A stretch of 64,000 nucleotides of DNA, taken from Panorpa germanica. Its lineage: Eukaryota; Arthropoda; Insecta; Mecoptera; Panorpidae. The position numbers and the translations under genes are program-made. The stretch is from contig OY783210.1 of the NCBI GenBank assembly GCA_963678705.1, positions 15,625,331 through 15,689,330 of the forward strand, given 5' to 3'. The notes beneath the pieces were generated by a model, which did not search any database, had not been told where the DNA came from, and saw nothing but the letters and a program-made list of their open reading frames with translations. How positions within the stretch are numbered: position 1 is the stretch's first letter; each line of letters begins with the position of its first letter. Below, in pieces: positions 36,042 through 48,694 of this stretch.

Positions 36042-36747
36042 AATGGGCTTGTGTCCTATGTCTTAATTTATATAAAACTGAAGTATATATTGATAAAGTG
36101 GGTTACTAGAACCTTAAATGTACAATTATTTTTTAATAACTCCTTATATGTTAGGAGATATTAACAATTAAAAAAGTAATTTTTCTCTTTAATTATTAAA
36201 GGGATTCAACGTTGGACAACATTCCAACTGCATGTGACATCACAGCCACTAGTTGCTATCTCTTTTATACAACAGAGCGTAAAAGAGATAGCATATTCAA
36301 GATAGAACTCTGACAAGTTTACAGGTTACTAACCTTACAGCTCATAAATTTCTGCTATATGTATTTATATATCAAAATATCAAATATTATTTACAGTTAT
36401 TTCAAGCAACAATAAAATTTCAATATTATGTCTGCCGTAACAGGGTTAAATAAAATAAAAACTAATTATTCTTTGACTTCACTTGATTATTTCGACTACT
36501 AACAGATGCAAAACATTATCACAGCACTGACCTACTCAACAAATAACTGACGTATAAAATGCATTTCACGTCATACAAATGGCCGACTATCTCTAGCGCT
36601 AAAACTACAAATCAAATTTTTAATTGCTATATCTCCTTCAACATTTAGATATTTAATAAAATAGACAAGCCAATACACATTTATTAACATCAATTTCAAT
36701 GAACAATTGAAAAATTGACCACTAAACAATGAGGACACAAGCCCATT
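36042..36747 (-). mobile_element. AATGGGCTTGTGTCC element, copy 2 (inverted)
   Basis: AATGGGCTTGTGTCCTATG to GAGGACACAAGCCCATT, 706 bp, opposite orientation to copy 1 only 507 bases away. It contains a perfect hairpin at about 36255-36294 (GCTATCTCTTTTATAC / GTAAAAGAGATAGC). Confidence 0.8.
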
Positions 36748-37415
36748 ATCTTTTTCTACGAATTGCTACTGCCTTCATACTGATAGGTGGACGTGTACCT
36801 TTACCCACTCTATAAATACACAGAACACACTTGCTCAATTTATGACGCATGAGAAAAAGTAACAAAATAAGTCTCTTATTATAAAATAATAGGACGTATG
36901 ATTGGTTCATATAGATAACCTTATAAATATGAAGTACAATTTGTATAGAAACTAATAACACTTATTGTAAATACACAATCCAATTAGTAATTAAAACAAT
37001 ACGGGGCCACAACTCCTGGTTTAGATCCTTGATAACTGATACAGTTATTTTGTGAGCATAGTTTCCGCGCGATTCTTGTAGTTAATTTGGGTTCCTGGTG
37101 CCGATGTTTTTATAACCAAGTCGGGTTGAACCCACTTCAACCGTTTTGTCTTTAAGCAAATAAAGATCAAAGAAAAGTAAAACAAAATGAAGTTTATTTA
37201 GTAAACGATGCATGTGCTACATTTGTCTGATATTTATTTAAATCATTTTTGGGTTTTAGATAAATATTTGCTGTGTATTTTACTTTCAAGTATATTTATG
37301 TGGTATTGAAATTGAATATGTAAATAGAGATTGCGTAGGGTGCATGTTTTAGAATCTTATGGCGTAACTATCCCTAAAGTCAATGCTTGACAAATTTTAA
37401 AAAACTAACCGGCTT

Positions 37416-37517
37416 ACAAATAAACCTGTAATAAAATTTATACCAGGTATAAACTAATAATAAGCCTGTCCGGAGCGGCTTTATACCTGGTATAAATTTT
37501 ATAACAGGTTTATTTGT
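37416..37517. repeat. short near-perfect hairpin repeat
   Basis: ACAAATAAACCTGT...TTATACCAGGTATAAA (37416-37453) and its inverse (37480-37517) enclose a 26-base loop. Probably a minimal MITE; it directly abuts the SINE head at 37528. Confidence 0.65.
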
Positions 37518-37527
37518 GTTTATGGTG

Positions 37528-37690
37528 GCGACACAGTGAGCGAGAGCATTGAAGCTTGACGCAGTCTGCTTTGCCTTTGAGTTCGACTTGAGTTCGTTGA
37601 TTATTATTAATTAAATTGATTATGTACATATATAATCATAAACTTATTAAGTAGAAGAATAAATATAGAGCCTGATGAGATAATTGTACA
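37528..37690 (+). mobile_element. tRNA-derived SINE, second copy
   Basis: A-box-like GTGAGCGAGAGCATT (37536-37550) and B-box-like GAGTTCGACTTG (37579-37590) at normal spacing, followed by a tail shared with 12005-12080. It cannot be a working tRNA gene: no acceptor-stem pairing is evident. Confidence 0.5.
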
Positions 37691-38313
37691 GTTTTATCAA
37701 ATACATGCTCAGGTTTGCCTGTGTTCAAATAGTCAGTGGGCATAACGTTGCTCCAGTCATCTGATATTTGAATAACAACTGACCTCTCGAATGAGAAGTC
37801 GTAAAATTAATACAAAATAAACTTTCCCTGACATAAAATAAACCAATTCCCTCTCTTAATCTCTCCTTTTCGAACTCAAATAAACCCAACGAAGTAGTAG
37901 AATCATTAAATGCAAATACTCAGCTTGTAACAGTCCTTCTCCATATCTACTCGTATTTCACATTTCAGTTTTGTTTAAACTATTTTATTACTATTTGCTT
38001 TAGCAGTGTATGTCTTTGTTTTTCGATTCGAAGCACAATTTCCGCTTTTGTATTCGTATTCCCCCAAATAAAGCTTTAATATATAGACCAGTAGTAATAG
38101 TAGTAGCATGGCACGGTTGAGCAGGGGTATTAGTTTTATACAAACTGTTCTTCACTTAACTGATCGTGCTACTATTTGTCCAGAGCCATACTGGTTATTT
38201 AAAAGTCTCGGCAACTAGCAAAGCAAACTAGTAGAAACAGTATTCGAGTTTTTAATACTATAGTTAAAATATTAGTTCCCCTTTCCATTAATAATCCTTT
38301 TTCTTAATTCGGC

Positions 38314-38405
38314 AATGGGCTTGTGTCCTTATTTAGTGGTCGATTTTTCAATTGTTCATTGAAATTTATGTTAATAAATATGTATTGGCGCATAAATGTT
38401 GATGT
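38314..38405 (+). mobile_element. AATGGGCTTGTGTCC element, left end only
   Basis: AATGGGCTTGTGTCCTTATT and about 70 further bases of the left end, then loss of similarity. Confidence 0.65.
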
Positions 38406-40514
38406 CATCAATACTATATCAATCGATAAGTAATATATATAAATCCTGATACACAAGCTAATTGCAAACAAAAGCGAAAATAATGAAAAAGGGGCCAGCG
38501 AATGTGGTCTGATAACTTTTCAGTTGACAGTATTAAAACTACTCAGAAAAAACAACTTAAACTAGGTATAGCAATACAAATACTCACAAGACAAAATGTT
38601 GTAGCACACCGAATCGTAGTCACTAATGCCAAACTAAAAACTATACGAAAATTCTAATTCTAATAAAGTACTAATTCGTCACTGTGTCGGTTCAAAACCA
38701 AAGCGAACTGGAAGGAGAGAGATAATATAGTATATTCTACAGATGAAAAGGATGTGTGATGTGGTCCATAGTCAAAGTTTGGAAAATACTTGGACATGCT
38801 ATCAACTCTGTATACTTGAAACTGTCAAGATGAAGATAAAAGTTGTTCATGGTTTTGACAAGTGACTGTCTGGTTATTATTTAAACGTGAAATAAAGCTT
38901 TGAATATATTATGAAAGTCTGATAACATAGAACACACTTTAACTGTAATTTATATACTTTTATGAGTATATAGAAGTACCCAATGTAAAGTTTAATATGA
39001 AAATACTTCAATAGAAGCAATTAATGAACATAACCTAAAAGATATCTAACAAGTACAATAGACTGTACTTTATAACATATATTAAAAACATATACCTGGT
39101 AAAATGTCATTTATAACAAACAAATGCGATTTGTATCATCAAAAGGGATTAAGGAAATGTAAACAAACAAAACAGGTTTCAGCAAATACATAACAAAAAC
39201 TAACCTTGACTGCAAGTATAGGAATTCCATTGAGGAGAGCATCACCACAGCAAAAACACTTTGACAACTAAGCACAAGTCGTATTACACACAATATTATT
39301 AGCATAACAAAACAACTTTACTTTACAGGTTCTAACATGTGTAAATAGTAATTGAAATTTAAAATAAAATAAGAACTAACGAGGGTGATTTAATAAATTT
39401 GAACTAAATGTTTAGACACTTGCAAAGTAAAGGTATTTGTAATATGCAAAAAGTTTATTGTTTGAAAAACATTTTTACATTTGTTACGTCCATTGTTTTG
39501 TATTAATTGTTTGTAATGTGTCTTTATAAACAAGTATTTACAATATTTTAGTCACTGCACATATCTATATTAATTAATAATTTAATTTAATCATTACAAA
39601 AAACTCAGCTGTCATGTTTAAACTACGAGAACTTGAACTATGTGTGAGTAGGGTTGCCACATGCATTGTTTTATAAAAGACGAATTTTTATTTTTTTCGA
39701 AAGTCATGTTTTCTTCGATAGTTTTCTTTCGTGATAATTTCTTTCAATAGTTTTTTAAAGTGTTATTTGTGACACGATGAGGAATACATTTTGTAAATTA
39801 AATTGGTGTACGAATAAATTTATTATTTGCAGCAATACTATTTGTTGACTGTGTGTAAAGTATGATTCAATTGTTCACCGTTAGATGGCTGATGAGATAC
39901 TTTCTTGTAGATATTTCTAAGAAAAATATATATTGAATTAAACTATACTTATTGATACTAAGTTTATTTTAAAAGAGTTTTCTAGAAGAAAAATATTTAT
40001 TCATTACGTTTTCAAACATTCATCTATATTAAATAAAACCTCTACTACGAGTATATACTATTGTTTTTCTTTCAACTTTTCTCAAGAGTTTTCCTTTTAT
40101 ACTGATAGGTGGTATAGCATCTTTATCATTTTCTCTATCTCCTACCACACCTATTATTTGAACAAGATGTGTACAGACTCCCTCATTCTACCAGTTACGT
40201 GACTCATCCTATTTACCAACCGGAAGCGACAACGCTGCCGCCATAGGAAATTGAGGAGCTTCTTTAGCTGCGTCTTTGCCGCAGATATTAGGAAATTCTT
40301 TAAGACGTAAATGTTCGCGTTAAAAGTTGAACTAGCAAGGAAAATGAAAACACTGTTAGAGAGAGAAGTGATAATTTCTTTAAAAAGAATTTAATTACGC
40401 AGCTTGGTATATTTTAATTAAAAGAAAAACACTAAACACTAAGATTGTGACGTCATCGGCAATCTAAACACAAATAATATTCTGAATATGAATAATTACT
40501 AATTTTTTGACATA
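38406..40514. other. intergenic, no gene recognised
   Basis: AT-rich with no supported reading frame. 40200-40270 is slightly GC-richer without recognisable content. Confidence 0.35.
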
Positions 40515-41110
40515 ACGTCAAATCGATTCAAAAAAAGTATATTTTCGATAATGTTTTTTGATGGTACAGTTAATTTATAATTATTTCTATAGTTACACAC
40601 GATAAAATAACATTTATAGAATACTTTGTGAAATTTTCATAAATAAATATCAAGAAATGAGGCATTGACAGCGAATCTCCGCAGACGTCACAAAAAAAAG
40701 TGTCATTGCTGTACCACTCATAATTCATCACTGGATTATTTGAAATCAAAAAACCAAAATGATTTTATTACTTGATAAGTTTCTGCAGGTAATCCTGTCG
40801 AGTTCTTTTTTTATTATTGAATTTTGACAGCACTTAGAAGGTAAAATACCGATTTTTCATGAAAAAAATCAGAATCTTTGTTATTTTAAAACACGTTAAA
40901 AAAAACTCGACAGCGTTACCTCGACATTTATGTAAAGAAAGAGTGTGCAAAATTACAAAAGGATCGGAATAGATTTTGAGCTAGAGAGGACACTGATATA
41001 TCTCCGACGCGACGACCGACGGACACGACGCTGATATATCTCCGACAGTTTTACTTCAATCGACTTCAAATTTTATACAATAAACTTGATATGTTCTACA
41101 TTAATATAAA
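40515..41110 (-). repeat. dispersed repeat, copy 2
   Basis: Inverted partner of 9832-10475. It carries a local tandem duplication around CTGATATATCTCCGAC (about 40993-41050) absent from the other copy. Confidence 0.65.
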
Positions 41111-41430
41111 TAAATAAGATAATTGAAACCAAACTATATTAACAAACTATTAAAATATTAACAAACAAATGAATATAATAACACAAATCATGATAATTCA
41201 TGCTTGACGTCAGCGAAAAAGTTACAAAATAAAGTGCAATTCTAAATTTTGAAATTAGTTTATTAACTTTAGCATTACGTAATAAATTTTTGTTCAAATA
41301 TATAAAATATAGATATATAAGAATTATTTGAAAACTGCAAATGTATTTCACTATATCAATGTCCTAGTTCAAAAAAGGTTTTGTTTCATATTTCCATTTT
41401 CCATGAACAACAATCACTCATTGATGAAAA

Positions 41431-41790
41431 TCAGCTTTTGTTTAAGGATAGTAATAAAAATCCAACCAGAGAAAAAACAAAAAATAAAACTAAAAATAAA
41501 ATAAAAAGAAATCGCCGAGGTGGCGCTACGTCCGGTAGGTGATTCCCTGGGGGCGGTCGATGGTGATGGTGGGGTGTATGACTAAGGGTTGGGGAGTAGT
41601 GGGGTAAAGAGGTATGGGAAATGACGTTCCGATGGTTCCGTTCAGCGTTTCTTCGCACGTCGGTATGGCAGATCCCTGCTTTGTCGTTATTAGGTTTGCA
41701 TTGGTATAGAATGGGAGTGGTATTCGTATTCACTAGGTTCTTCAGTTCAGTTTGAATTTTATTAAATAACTCGCGTTCGAAACGACTTCA
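41431..41790 (-). other. GC-richer island with a minus-strand open frame
   Basis: The minus-strand frame 41431-41733 reads a His/Pro-rich segment followed by a hydrophobic run. The run is produced by AT-rich sequence at the end, and no family is recognisable. It could be a promoter or untranslated exon; not supported as a protein. Confidence 0.15.
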
Positions 41791-42137
41791 TGATTACTGC
41801 ATTGAGACAATATTAGACAATCATTTTTTGTTTAAAAACAAAATAAAACTTTTTAGTATGTATTTTATTTGCATATTATTTTATTTTGTAACTTTATTTA
41901 ACATAGCTTAAACACAACAAAATGAAATTCAAAATTAATCGAACTGTTTGCCGATTATTCGAAGTCGAGCAAGCGTACATCATCATTCGGTGTCCATACG
42001 TGCTTTTAAAATATGGCGGTAAATATTCAACAACCGATAATTGGTCTAAACTTTTGACACATTCATTTAAATACAATAAAAGTTAGGTTATAACGGTTAC
42101 TTGCTTACTATAGCATAAATACTTGTCAAAACTTGTT

Positions 42138-42780
42138 AATGGCCTTGTGTCCTCATTTTTTAGTGGTCGATTTTTCAATTGTTGATTGAAATTGATGTTA
42201 ATAAATGTGTATTGGTGTGCCTATTTTATTAAATATCTAAATATTGACGAAGATATAGCAATTAAAAGTTTGAATTGTAGTTTTAGCGCTAGAAATGGTC
42301 GGCCATATTTGTATGACGTGAAATGCATTTTAACGTCAGTTATTTGTTGAGTAGGTCAATGCTGCGGTAATGTTCTGTAGCTGTTGGTACTCAAATAATC
42401 AAGTTAAGTCAAAGAATAATAAGTTTTTATTTTATTTAACCCTGCTAAGGCAGACATAATATTGAAATTTGATTGTTCCTTGAAATAGCTGTAAATAATA
42501 TTTGATATTTTGATATATAAATACATATAGCAGAGATTTATAAGCTGTAAGGTTGGTAACCTTACACAAGGATTGTGATGTTACATGCACTTGGAATGTG
42601 TACCACGTTGAATCCCTTTAATAATTAAAGAAACAAAATAACTTTTTTAATTGTTAATATCTCTCAATATATAAGGAGTTATTAAAAAATAATCGAACAT
42701 TTGAGGTTCTAGTAACCCACATTATTACACAATATATAATACACTTTTATATAAATTAAGACATAGGACAGAAGCCCATT
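42138..42780 (+). mobile_element. AATGGGCTTGTGTCC element, copy 3
   Basis: AATGGCCTTGTGTCCTCATT to ATAGGACAGAAGCCCATT, 643 bp. It lacks the hairpin segment present in copy 2 and instead reads CACAAGGATTGTGATGTTAC, the variant also found in the copy at 46131. Confidence 0.8.
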
Positions 42781-42900
42781 GTGGGTAATAAACGTTCTGA
42801 TACGTTCATACTTAAGCCCTCAGCACACAACGCGACTGGTTGCAAACCTTAGCCCCGAATCTGCCCGAACCGAATGTCAATACTGCGATGTGCAGTCATT

Positions 42901-43233
42901 ATTAGTTGCAGGGTACCCTCACTTGGTGTACAATTCATCAATGTCGCTTTAGGCGCCATAAGTCGCCATTTTTGGAATAGTGAACTTAGATGCTCGGCGA
43001 CTCAACATTTGAAGGGAATGAAGGGTGAAGGGAATGCACTGAGCTAAATGTTTTAATATGTGGTATCACTGAAATGCACTGAACTTTAGTTCAGTGCACT
43101 CCCTTCCCCCTTCATTCCCTTCAAATGTTGAGTCGCCGAGCATCTTAGTTCACTATTCAAAAAATGGCGGATTGAGGGCGCCATAAGCGACATTGATGAA
43201 TTGTACACTAAGTGAGGGTACCCTGATTAGTTG
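42901..43233. mobile_element. hAT fold-back MITE with 8-bp target duplication
   Basis: CAGGGTACCCTC at 42909 and GAGGGTACCCTG ending 43225, flanked by identical ATTAGTTG (42901-42908, 43226-43233). The arms are inverted for about 130 bases each (GGCGCCATAA, GATGCTCGGCGACTCAACAT, GAAGGGAATGAAGG), leaving a short centre. It sits just after the repeat segment shared with 6408-6470. Confidence 0.9.
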
Positions 43234-43968
43234 CTTATCTTGTTATCTAGTTTCTATATATATTCAGTTGTATTCTATTATAATAAAAGAGTTCACTGTT
43301 TTGTAAATTAAAGAAGGACAGCAAACATATTAAATGCGGCACTGTTTTAAATAAGGACAAACATTCTAAAGAATAAAACAAAATCAATGTTTATGGTTCA
43401 AATATCACTACAAAAACATTGCTCTGGAATATTGAGGAAAAGTAAAATACAATCTCAACGTATCGTTCCGCAAACGAATCGTTTACGTAATAAACTCCAA
43501 CGTGAACTTTGACCCTGTTGTCTCTGTTGCTATGACAATAACTGGGAAAGATAAACAGGTCGAATAAAATTACACAATACACCGAAGATAAACTTGACCC
43601 TTTTCATTATTTTACATAAATTATATGAAGATGTATCAGTGGTATAAGGAGTTTATTAGCTAGAGTGAGAAACAAAAACGACAACGTAAAGAGGGAAGGG
43701 AGGTAAGTAGGACGGAAAGGAGAGGTAGGAAGTTAGGAAAATATCTTATTCTGAATTTTACTCGGTTTTAATTAGATTGTTAAGTAAATTTGAGAAGACG
43801 TCAGCTAAATGTAATGGTTTTCTGGATTATAATATGATATTTAAATTCTGTGGTTTATGCATTATGTATTTTACACTTACTTTGCAGAATTATGTCCTTG
43901 TTAGTGTTTGAAATCGTTTGTCTTATGGGAATCTATACCCATACTTCATTTTTGTGAAGAACTTTCTG

Positions 43969-44727
43969 TTAAGGAGGTACAGGACGTTAACGTAAATGAT
44001 GAAAACGTCGTGAAATTTGGAGGGTCGATACAAATAGTTAAAATACATGCTGTCTCAAAATTAGAGATCTAGGGTTCATAGTTTTCTTTTTATACATGAT
44101 TAAAAATAGTCATTTTCCATACAAATCATAATTTTTAGCACAATTTCACCACATAATATAACTTTTAACTATAAAAAAATGGTGACACAGCTTTCAAAAA
44201 CTAGGTGTATATAAAATAATCTTTTCTGTAACTATTGCAAAAAGAAAATTATCAAAAGGATACCTATTTACGAAAATATTTAAATAAAACCTTTAAGAAA
44301 CAGTAAATGTAGGTTATAAGCCGGCAACGTTGCAAATTCCAATTTGAGCGGGAAATTCAAAATCGGAATAAATTTTATATAAAGTATAACAATTTATTGG
44401 TCAAAGAACGAAATCACGCATGCGTCAACACACGTAAATTTACAGCGTTTCCAAATTTATTATTCCATTTTCAAAATATTTAATTTGAATTTAAATTGAA
44501 TTAATATAAATTTGATATTAATTATAGGTAATTTTTAATTTATTAAACTATTAAATGCATAAAAAATCATTTTAACAAGCAAAAAGCAGTTTAATAGGGA
44601 ATTGAAAAATTCATTTTCAAAGGTAAAATCCCAATATTTGCTCGTCCCTCATGCACTTCGTATTTTGCATTTCGTATTACCGAGAGATAAACTTTTTGCA
44701 TTGACGGTACGTCCTGTACCTTCTTAA
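43969..44727 (-). mobile_element. piggyBac-like MITE, TTAA-flanked, copy 2
   Basis: TTAA at 43969-43972 and 44724-44727. Ends are GGAGGTACAGGACGT and ACGTCCTGTACCTTC. It is the same roughly 750-base element as at 2019-2768 in the opposite orientation, with scattered substitutions and small indels and no coding capacity. Confidence 0.8.
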
Positions 44728-45191
44728 TTACACTGACAGATCTATCTTAATTGCGTTTTCGTTTTAATTCATATTAAAGCAAGTTTTCTTAAAGTGTTGC
44801 ATGTAGTTCTCGAATGCTCACTTAAAATCTTAACTTGTGTAAACCTTTATAACCAAAAATTTGAAATATTTCAAATATCTATGTCAGATGAAACAATCTA
44901 CTTTTAATTCAACGCAAGGAAAATAGTATCACATCATTCAATAGGTTTGTATGATGGCAAATCCATATAAGTTATAGATAGTACCAACCTTCAAACGATA
45001 TGTGCCAAAATTTCATGACATTCGGACCATTAGTTTACGAGTTATAGTGGTTTTGTAATTTTCAAAACTTTGAAAAAATCTTATGTTCGTTTTTTTTCAT
45101 TGCTTTCAAAATTATGTTCTCCAGATTAAGTAATCTTTTTTAATGTACAAAAGAGTAAGATTTATTTTTTTAAAAGTCGAAAAATAGATTA

Positions 45192-45443
45192 CCCAGTAAA
45201 CATTTGGTGAAGTGTCCCTTTTTGTGACGTTTCTATCACTATTTCACTTCAATTATAGTTCGCATCAACTTTATCTTCATTTGTATTCCGACAGGTGGAG
45301 TGGTTTCGTCATCTGTAGCCGATAAAACAGACATTTCATATGAACGATTGTGAGAAACTGAACTATAATTGAACTCTTTCATGACAAAAAAATCATACGC
45401 ATCTCCAATATGATGTCAAAGTGACTCCAAAATGTTTACTGGG
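45192..45443 (-). mobile_element. CCCAGTAAACA MITE, copy 3 (TA-flanked)
   Basis: Reverse orientation, 252 bp, ends CCCAGTAAACATTTGG and CCAAAATGTTTACTGGG with TA at 45190-45191 and 45444-45445. Confidence 0.75.
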
Positions 45444-46107
45444 TAGGTTAGTAAAAATTGTTACTTTTGTTACAATTATGTGTATATACAATCCAATCGT
45501 AAATATTATCATAACCCAGATAGAAAATGTAACACATTATAACATGTAACTTAAACAAAACCTAGTAATATTTTATTTTATTGTAAATGCCCCAGCCGGT
45601 GCTCGTGAGTCATAACCTTAAATATAAAAATAGACTCCTCCTTGCGAATTAAAATAAATCTAGGTGTACCACAAAGATGTGCATTATAGTATCTAAGCGC
45701 AAAAATTACTGACATCTTACGATCATAAATCTTATAAATAATAAATTATGTAGTGAAGTAATAAAAAGTAAATAAGTAAGTACATATTTTCATTTTTATA
45801 AAGTAAATTATTTTAATAAAAAAAAAACTCTCTATATTAAAAATATTTCGAGAGTATAAAAATGTCGACAAATTCCATTATACTCGACTATTGAATGTCC
45901 AGTCAGCTTCCAACAGGAATGCTTGTGGCATGAGGAGCTGTGAAAAAGAATTCAACATTTTTTCACACATACTGTTGTATTGAAATCGATTGGTTGTAGG
46001 GAATATCTCCAGAAAGTTAAAGCTCTCTGGGTATAGGATACGTACATCAAATTCAGATACACAATTTGAAACTGATTTATATTACTTGAGTTTTTTAATG
46101 AGTTTTG

Positions 46108-46785
46108 AATGAGCTTGTGTTCTATGTCTTAATGGGCTTGGGTCCTCATTTTTAGTGGTCGACATTGTTGATTGAAATTGTTGTTAATAAATGTGTATTG
46201 GCGTGTCTATTTTATTAAATATCTAAATGTTGACGGAGATATAGCAATTAAAAATTTGAAATGTAGTTTTAGCGCTAGAAATGGTCGGCCATATTTTTAT
46301 GACGTGAAATGCATTTTAACGTTATTTGTTGAGTAGGTCAGTGCTGTGGTAATGTTCTGTAGCTGTTGGTAGTCAAATAATCAAGTCAAGTCAAAGAATA
46401 ATAAGTTTTTATTTTATTTAACCCTGCTAAGACAGACATCATATTGAAATTTGATTGTTCCTTGAAATAGCTGTAAATAATATTTGATATTTTGATATAT
46501 AAATACATATAGCAGAGATTTATGATCTGTAAGGTTGGTAATCTTACACAAGGATTGTGATGTTACATGCACTTGGAATATGTACAACGTTGAATCCCTT
46601 TAACAATTAAAGAGACAAAATGACTTTTTTAATTGTTAATATCTCTTAACATATAATGAGTTATTAAAAAAATATTGAACATTTAAGGTTCTAGTAAGTG
46701 GGCTTGTGTCCTATGTCTTATTTCTTGTCTATGTCTAACGTTGTTCCTTTAATTATTAAAGGGATTCAACGTTATAGAACATTCC
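46108..46785. mobile_element. AATGGGCTTGTGTCC element cluster (nested, rearranged)
   Basis: A plus-orientation copy runs from 46131 (AATGGGCTTGGGTCC) to about 46696, where it breaks in the GTTCTAGTAA block. A 23-base right-end remnant precedes it (46108-46130), and an internally deleted minus-orientation end follows (46697-46785: GGGCTTGTGTCCTATGTCTT ... AAAGGGATTCAACG). Confidence 0.65.
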
Positions 46786-46798
46786 AAGACATATACAT

Positions 46799-46800
<2 letters not shown>

Positions 46801-46867
<67 letters not shown>
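46801..46867. repeat. (TA)n microsatellite
   Basis: About 67 bases of TA repeat immediately after the rearranged AATGGGCTTG cluster. A shorter tract lies at 47200-47221. Confidence 0.95.
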
Positions 46868-46871
<4 letters not shown>

Positions 46872-48477
46872 CTCTTACTTATTGACTTGTTGATGTTAAA
46901 ATAACAATAAAATGCAAAACATAATAAAATCAAACAAATAAATCTGTTCGAATGATCGAACCGTATAAAATGTAACGTAGTCAGTTGCCATGGTAACGCT
47001 AGCGCTAGCGCTGGGTAATAAAGTCCAGTTTTCCAGTTTTCCTATTCCGTAGCTTTCCCGTTTTATGTTATGTTATGATTGCTTGTGACATTATTTGTTT
47101 TCAGTCAACCGCAACAAATGTTTTTTTAAAAATTGATTTTTTTATTTTTTAAATTGAATAATATAGACCGAGAAATAACACAAGTTGTTGTTGTACTATT
47201 ATATATATATATATATATATTACAAAAATTTATTTATGAAATTATAATATTCAGTAGCTACAAACACGTATTCTTAAACTAAAAGAAAACGATTGTAGAA
47301 TCGTTAAGCTTTTAAACAATCCATTTCACCTAAAAATAACCACTAATCTAGTTTACACATAACTTTTGTCCTAAGCAATTATCATTAACCAAATAAATCC
47401 AGTTGTTATATTTAGACATTAGTCTGATCTACATTAAAAATGCTTCCACCTACTTATCTTAACCTTTTTACCATTACCTGGAAATATTTTATAGTAAATC
47501 CTAATTATTTTAAGCCATAAATACTACCAAGATATATTGCCTACTCAATGATAAATCCTTAAACAATTATCCACGAATTAGAAAATAGTTCACTAAATAA
47601 TTAAAGCAACATTAAAACTTATAACTGTGAGTACTTAATTATTAATTATCATTCTACATACATATATGTATATATATATAGTACATGTATACGTATACAT
47701 GTACATGTATACTCGTATATAGAATATATATGTAAACATATATGTATAATAATATCACTAGTACTCACCCACTTCTGAATTGTCGTGTTTTTACTTGTTT
47801 TTCAATTTTCAATTTTCATTTATCCTAATTTCCGTTAACTTTCCACAAACCCGCATATAATTGTGTAAACATATTCAAACACACACAAACAAAACTAATC
47901 TACCAGTAAAACTATGTACTCACCAACTCTATCAAACTGCTGGTCGGCAACCATTTAATACGATTTCAACTTGAAGCGTAGGAAAATCAAATGTGAATCA
48001 CAAAATTGAATGTCACTTGGACTGGGTGCGGGTGGTATAATATTCTGGACATTTATTGTGAAATGAATGCAGTCTGGATAAACAAAACGGACGGCAATGT
48101 GGAACAGGACAGGACATGTTGGGGGGTGGGTGGCAGCTGAATGATAGGGAAGATAGTTTGGTTTTGTTCTAAACCATCAATAATTTCCTGTTGCTAATGG
48201 ACTGTCGAACGAGTTAAATTGTCATTTGCATATGATTTGATGGATGATAATTCTTTGAAGTAACATCTATGTATTGAAACTGTTCAAAGAATGTCATTAA
48301 GGCTACGAAGCGCGATTCTTGATAATGCAAATAGGAGCGCTTTAAATATATATAGCAAGAGTGGTCAATCCATAGAAGCTATAAAACAGTGCTTGGGAGA
48401 TCTGTTTGAATATAAACAGAATTACTCATATTCACGATAAACAGAAAGTGTAAAATCAAATTAAAAAAAAAAAAGTG

Positions 48478-48691
48478 TAGTCCAAATTACGAGAGTTCGG
48501 CGGCGAATTATACTTAAAAGAGGTTATAAGAGCGGTATAAATCTATAATACGATAATGAATTTTATCTTATTCGTTTCTATATACATTATAGAAAAATAA
48601 GTAAGTCAGTGCATTTTAGTTATATCGGCAGTTTATACCCCACAACTTGTTTTAAGTATGAGTCGCCGCCGAACTCTCGTAATTTGGACTA
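48478..48691. mobile_element. palindromic MITE (GAGTTCGGCGGCGA family), full copy
   Basis: Arms TCCAAATTACGAGAGTTCGG...GGCGA and the exact inverse at 48661-48688, 214 bp, non-coding. The perfect palindrome continues outside the MITE on both sides into an A-rich/T-rich tract shared with the adjacent LINE tail. Confidence 0.8.
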
Positions 48692-48694
48692 CAC

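Noticed and set aside
41431-41733. His/Pro-rich frame ending in a hydrophobic run
   Set aside because: No homology recognised; the hydrophobic run comes from an A-rich stretch on the opposite strand. Kept only as a GC-richer island.
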